64,000 nt of DNA from Streptomyces sp. JJ38. GTDB taxonomy: Bacteria; Actinomycetota; Actinomycetes; Streptomycetales; Streptomycetaceae. The stretch spans positions 62,001 to 126,000 of the forward strand of contig NZ_JABLSI010000019.1 of the NCBI RefSeq assembly GCF_019303475.1, given 5' to 3'. Under the pieces are notes generated by a model. That model ran no database searches. It saw only the letters and a list, made by a program, of their open reading frames with translations, and had not been told where the DNA came from. This document shows positions 41,092-50,409 of this stretch, in pieces (position 1 is the first letter of the stretch; each line of letters opens with the position of its first letter). The translations under genes were made by a program, and so were the position numbers.

Positions 41092-41229
41092 GGCGTTGGG
41101 TGGCTAACTGAGTGACCACGTTCTCGGCCTCAGCCTGTGGCTGGAGGCTCCGCCCCATCGCCGTCGTCCGGGCCGGATCACTGGCGCTCCCGCTGCGCCT
41201 GGCCTCACTGAGAAGTGGCGGTTCGTGGT

Positions 41230-41676
41230 TCACGCCTCGCGGGGGCCGTCGTGCTTCGCTGTCGGGTCCCAGAGCCCCCGGGCCCTGCCGTGAGCAACGT
41301 GTTCGGCGTAGACGCGGACCTTCCCGGCGATGACGGAACGGCACTCCTCCAGCGCCGCGATCTGTGCCTCGACGCGCCGCTGGTGGGCGTCGAGGAGTTG
41401 CAGGCGTCCCGCCTCGTTGCCCGGCCCCTGCCTCACCAGTTCGGCGAACCGCCTGAGCTCGGTCAGTGGCATTCCGGACTCGCGGAGCTTGACACAGATC
41501 GACAGCCAGTCGATGTCGACGGTGGTGTACCGTCGCCGCCCGCCAGCGGTGCGCTCGACCGGCCCGACCAGCAATCCCTCGCGTTCGTAGAACCGCAGCG
41601 TGTGCACGCTGAGCCCGATCCGTGCGGCTGCCTCGCCGATGCTCAGTGTCTCCTCGGGAGGTCCGGCCGTCGTCAT
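41230..41676 (-). CDS. MerR family transcriptional regulator
   Basis: 148 residues from the ATG at 41676. LSIGEAAARIGLSVHTLRFY then EREGLLVGPVERTAGGRRRY is the MerR winged helix, followed by the dimer coiled coil (RLQLLDAHQRRVEAQIAALE). There are no conserved metal-binding cysteines, so the signal is probably a small molecule. It is divergent from the SDR gene at 41732 and the spacing of the promoter between them is that of MerR-activated genes. Confidence 0.9.
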   Translation of the reverse strand: MTTAGPPEETLSIGEAAARIGLSVHTLRFYEREGLLVGPVERTAGGRRRYTTVDIDWLSICVKLRESGMPLTELRRFAELVRQGPGNEAGRLQLLDAHQRRVEAQIAALEECRSVIAGKVRVYAEHVAHGRARGLWDPTAKHDGPREA

Positions 41677-41693
41677 GACGCGAAGTCTAGGGC

Positions 41694-41724
41694 TTGATCT
41701 AGACCTTGCTCTAGATCGTAGCGT
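41694..41724 (+). promoter_or_regulatory. MerR-type promoter with 19-bp spacer
   Basis: A -35 TTGATC (41694-41699) and a -10 TAGCGT (41719-41724) are 19 bp apart, the stretched spacing that MerR proteins correct. The palindrome ATCTAGA-N6-TCTAGAT (41697-41716) lies between them. The SDR start codon at 41732 is about 8 bp after the -10, so the transcript should be leaderless or nearly so. Confidence 0.7.
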
Positions 41725-41731
41725 CGGCGAC

Positions 41732-42703
41732 ATGACTTCCACTCAGCAGCAGCCTCTCGACTCGTCCTTCACCGCAGCGAGTACGGCTGTGGACGTGATG
41801 GCCGGTCACGACCTCTCCGGGGTGACCGCCGTCGTGACCGGGGGCTACTCCGGGCTTGGTCTGGAGACCACCCGGAGCCTGACAGCCGCCGGGGCCCGGG
41901 TCATCGTTCCTGCGAGACGACCCGACCTCGCCCGTACCGCGCTCGCGGACGTGGGGCGCTGCGAGATCATCCCCATGGATTTGGCCGACCCCGGAAGCGT
42001 TCGCGCCGCCGCCCTGCGGATCAGGCGCTCGGCCGAGCGGCTCGACCTCCTGATGGCCCTCGGGGGCGTCATGGCAACCCCGGAGCGGCGTGTGGGGCCC
42101 GGCTGGGAGGGCCAGCTCGCGGTCAACCATTTCGGGCACTTCGTGCTCGCCTGCGAGCTCTACCCGCTCCTGGCGGCCGCCGACGGCGCACGCGTCGTGG
42201 TCAACAGCTCCGCCGGACACGTCCTGACCGATATCCGTTGGCACGACCCGCACTTCCGTACCGGCTACGACAAGTGGCTGGCCTACGGGCAGGCCAAGAC
42301 CGCCAACATCCTGTTCGCCGTACAGCTCGACATTCTCGGGCGCGACGACGGCATCCGGGCCTTCGCTCTTCACCCAGGCAAGATCATGACCGGGCTGCAG
42401 CGAGAGATGACGCTCCGGGAGCAGGTAGACCGGGGATGGGTGGACGAGCACGGCAACGTGATCGGTGCCGACTTCAAGTCGCCTTCCCAGGGTGCTGCCA
42501 CCGGCCTGTGGGCGGCCACCTCTCCGCTGCTCGACGGCCTGGGCGGGCTCTATCTCGAGGACTGCGATGTCTCGCGTGTCGCTGCCCCCGGTCAGCCCAT
42601 GGATGAGGGCGGCGTCCGCGCATACGGCATCGACCCCGGCTCGGCTTCCCGGCTCTGGGAGTCGTCTCTCACGGCCACGGGGGCGCCCCCCGTCCACGGC
42701 TGA
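41732..42703 (+). CDS. Short-chain dehydrogenase/reductase
   Basis: 323 residues from the ATG at 41732. The NAD(P) site is AVVTGGYSGLGLETT (TGxxxGxG), catalytic Ser is in VVVNSSAGH, and Tyr/Lys are in YGQAKTAN. The C-terminal half (FALHPGKIMTGL, DEHGNVIGADFKSPSQGAAT) is like retinol-dehydrogenase-type SDRs. ARRPD after the second strand suggests NADP. It is probably controlled by the adjacent MerR protein. Converges with the molybdenum hydroxylase operon across a strong terminator. Confidence 0.92.
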   Translation: MTSTQQQPLDSSFTAASTAVDVMAGHDLSGVTAVVTGGYSGLGLETTRSLTAAGARVIVPARRPDLARTALADVGRCEIIPMDLADPGSVRAAALRIRRSAERLDLLMALGGVMATPERRVGPGWEGQLAVNHFGHFVLACELYPLLAAADGARVVVNSSAGHVLTDIRWHDPHFRTGYDKWLAYGQAKTANILFAVQLDILGRDDGIRAFALHPGKIMTGLQREMTLREQVDRGWVDEHGNVIGADFKSPSQGAATGLWAATSPLLDGLGGLYLEDCDVSRVAAPGQPMDEGGVRAYGIDPGSASRLWESSLTATGAPPVHG

Positions 42704-42762
42704 CGTCCGAGCCCGGGGAGCCGGGGGACGTTTCCGCCGTGCTCGGTGGAAGCGGTCAGCGG

Positions 42763-42798
42763 CCGGGCCCGGGCGCGGGGAGGGCGGCCCGGGCCCGG
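42763..42798. terminator. Bidirectional terminator hairpin
   Basis: Perfect 12-bp arms CCGGGCCCGGGC and GCCCGGGCCCGG with a 12-base loop, between the convergent SDR and xanthine dehydrogenase-type genes. Confidence 0.75.
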
Positions 42799-42808
42799 GC
42801 CGATGGGG

Positions 42809-45025
42809 TCAGAGGAGCTTGTCCGGGGTCAGGGGGAGGGTGCGGACGCGGTGGCCGGTGGCGTGGAAGACGGCGTTGGCGACGGCGGGGGCGACGCCGA
42901 CGGCGCAGATCTCGCCGAGCCCCTTGGCGCCCAGCGGGTTGACGTCGGTTTCGGCCTGGCCGACGAAGCGGGCGTCGATGGTGCCGATGTCGGCGTGGAC
43001 GGGGACGTGGTAGTCGGTGAGTGCGGGGTTGACCATGCGGCCGGAGACGGGGTCGAGGGTGAGCTTCTCCATGAGGGCGGCGCCGAGGGCGTAGATGATG
43101 CCGCCCTGGGCCTGGTTGCGGGCGGTCTTGGCGTTGAGGACGAGGCCGCAGTCGAAGACGGCGACGTGACGGGTGACGCGGACGCGGGGGAGGTCGCGGT
43201 CGATGCGGACCTCGGTGAAGTGGGCGCCGAAGGTGGACAGGGCGTGGGGTGAGTCGGCGGCGGGGTTGTAGTCGCCCTCGCCGCGGAGGGTGCGTTTGCC
43301 GTGGCGGGACATGAGGGCCTCGTAGGTCTCGCCCCGGTCCCGGTCGTCGCGGTGGAAGAGGCGGCCGCTCTCGGCGTCGACGTCCTCCTCGGCGAGGCCG
43401 TGCAGCGGTGAGCCGGGGTCGGCGACGGCGAGGCGTACGGCAATGCGGCGGGCGTCGGCGGCGGCGAGGTGGACGGCGCTGCCGGTGCTGCCGGAGGTGC
43501 GGGAGCCGAAGGTGGGCGCGGTTTCGGGGAGATCGGTGTCGCCGGCGCGGATGCTGACGCGGGCGGGGTCGATGCCGAGGCCGGAGGCGGCGACCTGGAC
43601 GAGGGTGGTGAGGGTACCGCCGCCGATCTCGACGGTGCCGGCCCGGACTTCGGCGGTGCCGTCGCGCCGGATCTCGACCACGGACCGGGCGCGGGCGCGG
43701 TGTTCGACGCGGATGGCGGAGGCCATGCCCCAGCCGACGAGGTCGTCGCCGTCCCGCATGGAGCCGGGGCTGTGGTCGCGCCGGTCCCAGCCGAAGACGC
43801 GGGCGCCGAGGTCGTAGCACTCCAGGAGCCGGTTGCCGGCCCAGGGTTTGCCGTCGGACGGGCGGACCTCGGCGTAGTTGCGGCGGCGCAGCTCGACGGG
43901 GTCGAGGCGGGTGGCGTGGGCCAGTTCGTCCATGGCGGACTCGAGGGCGAACATGCCGGGGCTGTCGCCGGGGGTGCGCATGGCGCCGGAGGTGCTGGTG
44001 TTGACCTTGGCGACCCTGGTCGTCGTCCGCAGGTGCGGGACGGGGTACATGACGCGGGTGCAGGCCGTCGTCGTCTCGTGGCGGTCGACGACGAAGGAGG
44101 TCGGGTTGACGCTGTCGTGGGTGAGGGCGCGTACGCGGCCGTCGCGGTCGGCGCCGATGCGGACGGTCTGGAGGGTCTCGGGCATGTGTCCGGTGCCGGT
44201 GAAGACCTGCTTGCGGTCGATGGTGAGCCGGACGGGGCGGCGTACGGCCTGGGCGGCGAGGGGCGCGAGGTAGGTGTGCGCCCAGACGAAGGACTTGTTG
44301 CCGAAGCCGCCGCCGACGTACGAGGAGACGAGGCGGACCCGGTCGAGGGGGAGGCCGAAGGCGGTGGCGATGGCGGGGCGGTGGCGGAAGACGCCCTGGC
44401 TGGAGTCGTAGAGGGTGAGTTGGTCGGGCTTCTCCCAGACGGCGAGGGTGGAGGAGGGCTCCATGGGGGTGTGCGAGATCGTGGACGTCCGGTACTCGGC
44501 GGCCACCGTGACCGGGGCGTCGCCGAGTTCGCGCTCGGGCTTTCCGCGCAGGGAGTCGGGGTCGCCGAGGACGAGGTAGGGGCCGGTGGGCGTGTAGGCG
44601 TCGGGGAGCGCGTCGTCGAGGGTGGGGACGGGCTTCCGGGTGCGGTAGTGGACGCGGACGAGGGCGGCGGCGCGCCGGGCCTGCTCCAGGCTCTCGGCGA
44701 CGACGAGGGCGAGGGGCTGTCCGGCGTGGAGGACGCGGCCGTCCTCCAGGGGCATGCGCGGCTCGGCGCTGTAGGGGATGTCGGGGGTGCCCTTCCACGC
44801 GGGCCGGTCGCGGTGGGTGAGGACGGCGAGGACGCCGTCGGCGGCGAGGGCGGCACGGGTGTCGATGCGCCGGATCCGGCCCGCGGACTCGGTGCTGGTG
44901 ACCATGACGGCGTGCGCCATGCCGGGCACCTTGACGTCGCCGGAGTAGACGGCGCGTCCGGTGACCTTGTCGCGTCCCTCGACCCGGTCGAGCGCCGCGC
45001 CGAGCGGCTCTTCCCACGTGGCCAT
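42809..45025 (-). CDS. Xanthine dehydrogenase family molybdopterin-binding subunit
   Basis: 738 residues. The ATG overlaps the FAD-subunit stop by one base. Typical segments: GRAVYSGDVKVPGMAHAVMV at the N-terminus, SSYVGGGFGNKSF (molybdopterin loop), MRTPGDSPGMFALESAMDEL, and the C-terminal GAKGLGEICAVGVAPAVANA with the catalytic Glu. Chains of this length belong to the YagR/PaoC-like group. The usual RAPG motif reads RTPG, so the substrate is not predicted. It forms a heterotrimer with the next two gene products. Confidence 0.93.
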   Translation of the reverse strand: MATWEEPLGAALDRVEGRDKVTGRAVYSGDVKVPGMAHAVMVTSTESAGRIRRIDTRAALAADGVLAVLTHRDRPAWKGTPDIPYSAEPRMPLEDGRVLHAGQPLALVVAESLEQARRAAALVRVHYRTRKPVPTLDDALPDAYTPTGPYLVLGDPDSLRGKPERELGDAPVTVAAEYRTSTISHTPMEPSSTLAVWEKPDQLTLYDSSQGVFRHRPAIATAFGLPLDRVRLVSSYVGGGFGNKSFVWAHTYLAPLAAQAVRRPVRLTIDRKQVFTGTGHMPETLQTVRIGADRDGRVRALTHDSVNPTSFVVDRHETTTACTRVMYPVPHLRTTTRVAKVNTSTSGAMRTPGDSPGMFALESAMDELAHATRLDPVELRRRNYAEVRPSDGKPWAGNRLLECYDLGARVFGWDRRDHSPGSMRDGDDLVGWGMASAIRVEHRARARSVVEIRRDGTAEVRAGTVEIGGGTLTTLVQVAASGLGIDPARVSIRAGDTDLPETAPTFGSRTSGSTGSAVHLAAADARRIAVRLAVADPGSPLHGLAEEDVDAESGRLFHRDDRDRGETYEALMSRHGKRTLRGEGDYNPAADSPHALSTFGAHFTEVRIDRDLPRVRVTRHVAVFDCGLVLNAKTARNQAQGGIIYALGAALMEKLTLDPVSGRMVNPALTDYHVPVHADIGTIDARFVGQAETDVNPLGAKGLGEICAVGVAPAVANAVFHATGHRVRTLPLTPDKLL

Positions 45026-46011
45026 CAGCGGCCTCCCGCCTCGGTCAGGGCCCGCCGGACGCAGCGGCGCAGCAGTTCCACTTTGTACGCGTTGTCGGGT
45101 TGCGGCCGGGCCTCCGCGGCGGCGGCCTCGGCGGCGGCCGTGACGGCCGCGTCGGTCAGCCGCGCGCCGGTGAGTTCGCGTTCGGCGGCGCGGGAGCGCC
45201 AGGGTTTGGGCGCGACGCCGCCCAGGGCGACGCGGGCGTGCCGCACCGTCCCGCCGCGGACGTCGAGGACGGCGGCGACGGAGACGAGGGCGAAGGCGAA
45301 GGAGGCCCGGTCGCGGAACTTGAGGTAGTGCGAGCGCCGCCCCTTCGGCTGGGCCGGCAGCTCCACCGACTCGATCAGTTCGCCGTGCCTCAGGGCGTGT
45401 TCGCGGTGCGGGGTGTTGCCGGGGAGCCGGTGCAGCTCGTCGATGGGGATGCCGCGCCGCCGTCCGCCGCGGCCCACGAGGCGCACGGTGGCGTCGAGTG
45501 CCTGGAGGGCGACGGCGAGGTCGGAGGGGTGGACGGCGACGCAGCGGGAGCTGGTGCCGAGGACGGCGTGGTGGGAGCTGTCGCCGTCGAGGGCGGCGCA
45601 GCCGGACCCGGGGTCGCGCCGGTTGCAGGCGTACTCGGGCAGCCGGAAGTAGGGACACCGCACGCCCTGGAGGAGGTTGCCGCCGAAGGTGGCCATGTTG
45701 CGGATCTGCGGTGAGGCGCCGGAGGCGAGGGCCTGAGCCAGCAGCGGGTACCGCTCGCGCAGCGCGGAGTCGAGGGGCGCGTTGGGGTGGAGGGCGCCGA
45801 TGCGGACGCCGCCGTCGGGCAGCCACTCGGCCTCGTCGAGGGGCAGGCCGCCGATGTCGACGAGGTGGGACGGGGCGCGGACGCCGTCCCGGACGAGGGT
45901 CACGAGGTCGGTGCCGCCCGCGACGACGCGGGCGTCGGGTTCCGCGGAGAGGAGGGTGACCGCCTCCGCCACGTCGCGTGGCCGGGAGTAGTGGAACAGC
46001 CGCACGGTCAC
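45025..46011 (-). CDS. FAD-binding subunit of the molybdenum hydroxylase
   Basis: 328 residues from a GTG at 46011. ARVVAGGTDLVTLVRDGVRA is the FAD pyrophosphate loop, SPQIRNMATFGGNLLQGVRC the second FAD loop, and CPYFRLPEYACNRRDPGSGC carries extra cysteines that in PaoB-like proteins bind an additional iron-sulfur cluster. Overlaps the 2Fe-2S gene by four bases. Confidence 0.92.
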   Translation of the reverse strand: MTVRLFHYSRPRDVAEAVTLLSAEPDARVVAGGTDLVTLVRDGVRAPSHLVDIGGLPLDEAEWLPDGGVRIGALHPNAPLDSALRERYPLLAQALASGASPQIRNMATFGGNLLQGVRCPYFRLPEYACNRRDPGSGCAALDGDSSHHAVLGTSSRCVAVHPSDLAVALQALDATVRLVGRGGRRRGIPIDELHRLPGNTPHREHALRHGELIESVELPAQPKGRRSHYLKFRDRASFAFALVSVAAVLDVRGGTVRHARVALGGVAPKPWRSRAAERELTGARLTDAAVTAAAEAAAAEARPQPDNAYKVELLRRCVRRALTEAGGR

Positions 46012-46745
46012 ATCTCCTTCCGCGCTTGGGCGATGGCGTCGGCGATATGGGGGTAGGCGGCGCAGCGGCAGAGGTTGCCGCTCATCAGCTCGGGCACCTG
46101 CTCGGCGGGGACGTCGGGGGACTCGGCGAGCAGCCCCGCGGCCGACACGATCTGGCCCGGTGTGCAGAACCCGCACTGGAAACCGTCCTGTTCGACGAAC
46201 GCCTTCTGCAGCGGGTGCGGCCGGCCGTTCGCGGCCAGGCCCTCGACGGTGGTGACCTCGCGGCCCTCGTACATGACGGCGAAGGTCAGGCAGGACACGG
46301 TGCGCCTGCCGTCGACGAGGACGGTGCAGGCCCCGCAGGCACCCTGGTCGCAGCCCTTCTTGGGTCCGGTGAGCTTGAGCCGTTCTCGCAGCGCGTCCAG
46401 CAGGCTGGTGTGGATGTCGACGTCGACGTCGCGGGTGCGCCCGTTGACGGTGAGGGTCACGGTGGCCGTGCGGGGCGGTTCGCCTCTGCCGCCGCTCTCC
46501 CCGTCGTCGTCCCGGTCGCGGGCGGCGGCCTCCGCCGGGGAGAGCAGCGCGGCGGCGCCGGCCACGCCGGCGCCTACGGACGCCCCGGCGACCAGGACGG
46601 TCCGGCGGTCCACGCCGTCCGGCGGCGGGGCGGAGCCCATGCCGTCGGCGTCGGCCGCTTCCGTCGCCTCCGCGGTTTCCGCGGGCGGTGGCGGGTCCTC
46701 CGTCTGCGTCCGGCTGTTCGAGTTCTCCGTGTGCTGTAACGCCAT
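46008..46745 (-). CDS. 2Fe-2S subunit of the molybdenum hydroxylase, with Tat-like N-terminus
   Basis: 245 residues. The plant-type cluster is GCDQGACGACTVLVDG with a distal Cys in TVSCLTF; the second cluster is GFQCGFCTPGQI and GNLCRCAAYPHI. The N-terminus is extended by ~85 residues with DRRTVLVAGASVGAGVAGAA, a twin-arginine-like signal, as in PaoA-type periplasmic aldehyde oxidoreductases. This suggests the complex is exported folded. First gene of the operon. Confidence 0.92.
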   Translation of the reverse strand: MALQHTENSNSRTQTEDPPPPAETAEATEAADADGMGSAPPPDGVDRRTVLVAGASVGAGVAGAAALLSPAEAAARDRDDDGESGGRGEPPRTATVTLTVNGRTRDVDVDIHTSLLDALRERLKLTGPKKGCDQGACGACTVLVDGRRTVSCLTFAVMYEGREVTTVEGLAANGRPHPLQKAFVEQDGFQCGFCTPGQIVSAAGLLAESPDVPAEQVPELMSGNLCRCAAYPHIADAIAQARKEM

Positions 46746-46869
46746 AGAGCATCCCCACAGGTTTCACGGTCGCCCGGCATTCACGGCGGGCGAGCAGCAC
46801 TCACACAGTAGCCTGCGTTCTACTTAAGGCCAATACTCTGTTGATGTGCTCGGTGAGTACTATGCGGCC

Positions 46870-47361
46870 ATGCAGATGCCAGTCACGGAACGCCTGGGGC
46901 ACCACGTCAAACGGGTCGAGCAGGAGCTCATCGCGCTCAAGCAGGCGGCGCTGAAACCCGCAGGGCTGACGGTCGCCCAGTACACGGTTCTGGTGGTGCT
47001 GGCGCAGAACCCGGGCGCGTCGGCGGCGGCCCTGGCCCGCCTCTGCCTCGTCACGCCGCAGACGGTCGCGACGATCCTGTCCAACCTGGAGGGCAAGGGG
47101 CTCGTAGTCCGGACCCCGCACCCCTACCACCGCAACGCCACGGAGACCCGGCTCACCGAGGCCGGCGAGGAGACCCTCGCCACCGCCGACGCGGCCGCGG
47201 TGCGCATCGAACGCCGGCTCGGGGACGCCTTCACCGCCGAGGAGCGCGGCCTGCTGATCGAACTCCTCGGCCGCTGCTCCACCACCTTCCACACGATGGC
47301 GGAGGAGGTCGACGGGGGCCGGAGCGTCCTCGCGCCGTTCCGGGGGGCCTCGGCGACCTGA
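46870..47361 (+). CDS. MarR family transcriptional regulator
   Basis: 163 residues from the ATG at 46870 (a GTG at 46846 is also in frame). LTVAQYTVLVVLAQNPGASA, ARLCLVTPQTVATILSNLEG and RNATETRLTEAGEETL form the winged helix with its wing. It is divergent from the molybdenum hydroxylase operon, 125 bp apart, and is the likely regulator of it. The intergenic part has TACTTAAGGCCAATACTC at about 46823-46840, AT-rich for this region and a possible promoter/operator. Confidence 0.9.
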   Translation: MQMPVTERLGHHVKRVEQELIALKQAALKPAGLTVAQYTVLVVLAQNPGASAAALARLCLVTPQTVATILSNLEGKGLVVRTPHPYHRNATETRLTEAGEETLATADAAAVRIERRLGDAFTAEERGLLIELLGRCSTTFHTMAEEVDGGRSVLAPFRGASAT

Positions 47362-47565
47362 CGGGCGGATCGCCGCCCAGGCACGGATCACGCGAGTCGG
47401 AGAGAATCTCCACTCTGGCTGCCTCGAGTGGTCGGACAGCGTGTCAGGAACGGAATCGCCGAACCCTGGGAACAAGCTCCCCGGGGCCCCAGCTCCCAGG
47501 GCTGCCTCGCTGCGCCCTTCGACGGGCTGTGCCGTGTAGTGAACCAGCCCACACCACCGGCCCGT

Positions 47566-48528
47566 TCATCCGGCGGACCGCGCCGCCTCGCCGATCCGGG
47601 CGCTGCCGCCCAGACAGATGCGCGGGCCCCACGGCCCCGGCACCGCCGAGGCCGTGATCGTCGCCGGGCTGCCGAGCGCGTCACCCATGTCCACGGCGAT
47701 CTCGGTGACGCCCCGCCCGGCGAGGTGGGCCGCGAGACAGGCGGTGCTGTTGGCGTTGGCGATGTCCTCGGGCACGCCGATCGACGGCGCGAACATGCGC
47801 GCGGCCAGCCGGCCCGCGCCGGACGGCGGGGAGTGCACGTAGGCGCCCAGCAGGCCGAGCCGGTCGCAGCCCTCGCGGAGACGGTCGAGATCCGGCCGCA
47901 GGGCCGCCAGGGCCGCACGCGTGGGCACCGGCACCAGCAGCCGCTCCCGGCCCACGCCGGCCACCCGCATGCCCCACCCCGGCTCCCGGGACGCCTGCGG
48001 TGCCGCGTCCCGCCCCGCCTGTCCGGACGGGATACCCAGCGCGGACAGGGCGAGTTCGCGCTCGTCGTCGGTGGGCCCGCGCAGGCCGACCGGGCCCGGG
48101 TCGAAGGCGGCGGTGACGCGGTCGCCGTCCCGTACGGACCAGCCCTCGAACGCGCGCCGCGCCGTGCGGACGGTGGCCCGGAGCCGTCCCCCGGGCCCGG
48201 CGCGGTCGGCGAGGAAGGCCAGCGCGGCCACCGTTCCGTGGCCGCACGCGGGCAGCTCCCCCTCGGCGGTGAAGAAGCGCAGGTCCACCGTGGGCTCCCG
48301 GGACGCCTCGTGCCGTACCCGGAGGAAGACGGCGTGCGAGGCACCGCTCTCCGCGGGAACGCGGCGGCGCGCCGCGTCCGGCCACTCCTCCTCGTCGACC
48401 ACCACGGCGGTGGGGCTGCCGCCCGCGCCGTCGCGCAGACAGGTGTGCACGAGCGTCACGGAGGGTGCGAGCGTCACGGAGGGTGCGGGCGTCGCGGAGG
48501 GTGCGGGCGGTTCGGGTGTTGTGTTCAT
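47566..48528 (-). CDS. PhzF family isomerase/epimerase
   Basis: 320 residues from the ATG at 48528. SHAVFLRV in place of the first strand pair, RFFTAEGELPACGHGTVAAL (the PhzF signature with CGHGT), and IANANSTACLAAHLAG near the C-terminus. The catalytic Glu of PhzF is expected in the first ~60 residues; ESGASHAVF supplies a candidate. The N-terminus has a Ser/Pro/Ala-rich repeat (APSATPAPSVTLAPSVTLVH) caused by a short DNA duplication. Substrate unknown. Confidence 0.85.
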   Translation of the reverse strand: MNTTPEPPAPSATPAPSVTLAPSVTLVHTCLRDGAGGSPTAVVVDEEEWPDAARRRVPAESGASHAVFLRVRHEASREPTVDLRFFTAEGELPACGHGTVAALAFLADRAGPGGRLRATVRTARRAFEGWSVRDGDRVTAAFDPGPVGLRGPTDDERELALSALGIPSGQAGRDAAPQASREPGWGMRVAGVGRERLLVPVPTRAALAALRPDLDRLREGCDRLGLLGAYVHSPPSGAGRLAARMFAPSIGVPEDIANANSTACLAAHLAGRGVTEIAVDMGDALGSPATITASAVPGPWGPRICLGGSARIGEAARSAG

Positions 48529-48599
48529 CGGTGGCCCCTGGCGTCTCGGTTTCTTGCGGTGGTGCTCACTGGCCCTTCTCCGTCGTCGAGCCCGGGCCC

Positions 48600-49259
48600 T
48601 CAGCCCGGCAGGGTCTGGGTGACGCGCCACAGCCTGCGGGGCAGTTCGCCCTCCTCGAAGGCGTGCACCTCGTCGAGGCGCCAGCCTTCGGCGAGGGTGT
48701 CGACCAGGGCCCGGTCGAAGAAGTGCACCGCGAAGCCGCCGTGCTCGAAGATGCCGCCGCCGTGGGCGGTGCCGGTGCCGTAGTGCGCGTCGCCGGTGTG
48801 CCGGACGGTGTAGACGAACGTGCCGCCGGGGCGCAGGACGCGGCCGATCTCGCCCACGAGCCGCACGAGTTCGTCCGTGGTCAGGGCCATGCACAGCAGC
48901 ATGTGCGCGAAGACGCCGTCGACCGCGTCGTCCGCGAGGGGCAGCCGGTCGCGGACGTCGTGGACGCTCGTGGTCACCGACCCGGCCAGGCCGAGGGCGT
49001 CGGCGCCGTCCGCCAGCTGGTCCAGGCCGGTGGGGCTGAAGTCCGTGGCGTGCACGGCGAACCCCTCCCGCGCGAGGAAGAGGGCGTCGCGGCCGTGGCC
49101 CGCGCCGAGCTCCAGCACTCGCCGGGCGCCCGCGGCGCGGAAGACGGCGGCGGCGTACCGGCCGGGTGCGGAGGGCTCGTCGCCGTACATGCCGGGGTGG
49201 TCGGCGTACGTCCGCCGCCAGTGCTCGCGCTGCGCCGCGGCCAGCTCCTCGTCCCGCAT
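48600..49259 (-). CDS. Class I SAM-dependent methyltransferase
   Basis: 219 residues from the ATG at 49259; an extension to 49304 is possible. ARRVLELGAGHGRDALFLA is motif I, HATDFSPTGLDQL motif II, VHDVRDRLPLADDAVDGVFA and VGEIGRVLRPGGTFVYTVRH complete the fold. Of the UbiE/tellurite-resistance-like type. Substrate unknown. Confidence 0.88.
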   Translation of the reverse strand: MRDEELAAAQREHWRRTYADHPGMYGDEPSAPGRYAAAVFRAAGARRVLELGAGHGRDALFLAREGFAVHATDFSPTGLDQLADGADALGLAGSVTTSVHDVRDRLPLADDAVDGVFAHMLLCMALTTDELVRLVGEIGRVLRPGGTFVYTVRHTGDAHYGTGTAHGGGIFEHGGFAVHFFDRALVDTLAEGWRLDEVHAFEEGELPRRLWRVTQTLPG

Positions 49260-49404
49260 CTCCGCTCCCGTGGTTTCCCCCGCGGCCGGCCCCGCTGTGG
49301 GCACGGTGCCACCCTACGGCTCGGGTGTGACGACGCCCGGCATGGCGCGAACGGTGGGGTGGATGTCGTTGACGCCATCAGCCGGGGCGGGCGACGGTTG
49401 GGGG

Positions 49405-50409
49405 GTGAATCAGCGCCGCATCGTCTTCGTGGTCTTCGACGGCTTCCAGCCGCTCGACCTCGTGGGCCCGCACGAGGTGTTCCAGCACGCCGCCGCGCGG
49501 TCGGGGGCGTACGAGTGCGCGGTCGTCTCGGCCCGCGCCGGCGCCGTGCGGTCGAGCAGCGGGCTGCTCCTGCACACCGGGCACGGGGTGGGCGAGCTCG
49601 ACCCGACCGGGACGGACACCCTCGTCGTCGTCGGCGGGGAGGGCGTCGACCGGGCGCGGGACGACGCGGCACTGGTCGGCTGGATCGCCGCGGCCGCGGC
49701 CGGTGCCCGCCGGGTCACCTCGGTGTGCAGCGGGGCGTTCCTGCTCGCCGCCGCGGGGCTGCTCGACGGGCGCCGTGCCACCACGCACTGGGCCCGTGAG
49801 CACCAGCTGGCCCGGGAGTACCCGGCCGTCCACGTCGACTGCGATCCCGTCTTCGTCCGGGACGGCGACGTGTGGACGTCGGCCGGGGTGACGGCCGGAA
49901 TGGATCTGGCGCTCGCCCTCGTCGAGGACGACCTCGGCCGTGACGCCGCCCACGCCGCCGCCCGCGAGCTGGTGCTCTTCCTCCGCCGCCCGGGCAACCA
50001 GTCCCAGTTCAGCCTGGCCCTGTGGTCGCGCCAGCCCGCGACCGAACCGCTGCGGGCCGCGCTCGCCGCCGTCCACGCCGACCCCGGCGCCCGGCACGGC
50101 ATCGCCGAGCTCGCCGCCGTCGCCGGGCTGAGCCCCCGTCACCTGCAACGCAGGTTCACCGCCGAGCTCGGCGTCCCGCCCGGCACCTACGTCGAGCGGG
50201 TGCGCGTCGAGGCGGCGCAGCGCGCCCTCGCCGAGGGCGACGAACCGGTCGAGGCCATCGCCCGCCGCCACGGCTTCGGCACGGCCGAGACCCTGCGCCG
50301 GGCGTTCCACCGCCGGATCGGCGTCGCGCCCTCCGAGTACCGGGAGCGATTCCGGTCCACCCTCGCCCCCGAGCCCGTCCACCCCGCCAACGAGAGGACC
50401 TCCGCATGA
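49405..50409 (+). CDS. GlxA-type regulator (DJ-1/PfpI domain plus AraC helix-turn-helix)
   Basis: 334 residues from a GTG with GGGG upstream. Residues 1-180 are a DJ-1/PfpI domain: RRIVFVVFDGFQPLDLVGPH and VTSVCSGAFLLAAAGLL, with the nucleophile-elbow Cys. Residues 225-320 are an AraC domain (GIAELAAVAGLSPRHLQRRF, then IARRHGFGTAETLRRAFHRR). Divergent from the methyltransferase gene and overlapping the PfpI gene by four bases, which is probably co-regulated. Confidence 0.92.
   Translation: MNQRRIVFVVFDGFQPLDLVGPHEVFQHAAARSGAYECAVVSARAGAVRSSSGLLLHTGHGVGELDPTGTDTLVVVGGEGVDRARDDAALVGWIAAAAAGARRVTSVCSGAFLLAAAGLLDGRRATTHWAREHQLAREYPAVHVDCDPVFVRDGDVWTSAGVTAGMDLALALVEDDLGRDAAHAAARELVLFLRRPGNQSQFSLALWSRQPATEPLRAALAAVHADPGARHGIAELAAVAGLSPRHLQRRFTAELGVPPGTYVERVRVEAAQRALAEGDEPVEAIARRHGFGTAETLRRAFHRRIGVAPSEYRERFRSTLAPEPVHPANERTSA

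Noticed and set aside
43469-45328. 619-residue plus-strand open frame
   Set aside because: Shadow of the molybdopterin subunit; Gly/Asp/Val-rich without any domain.
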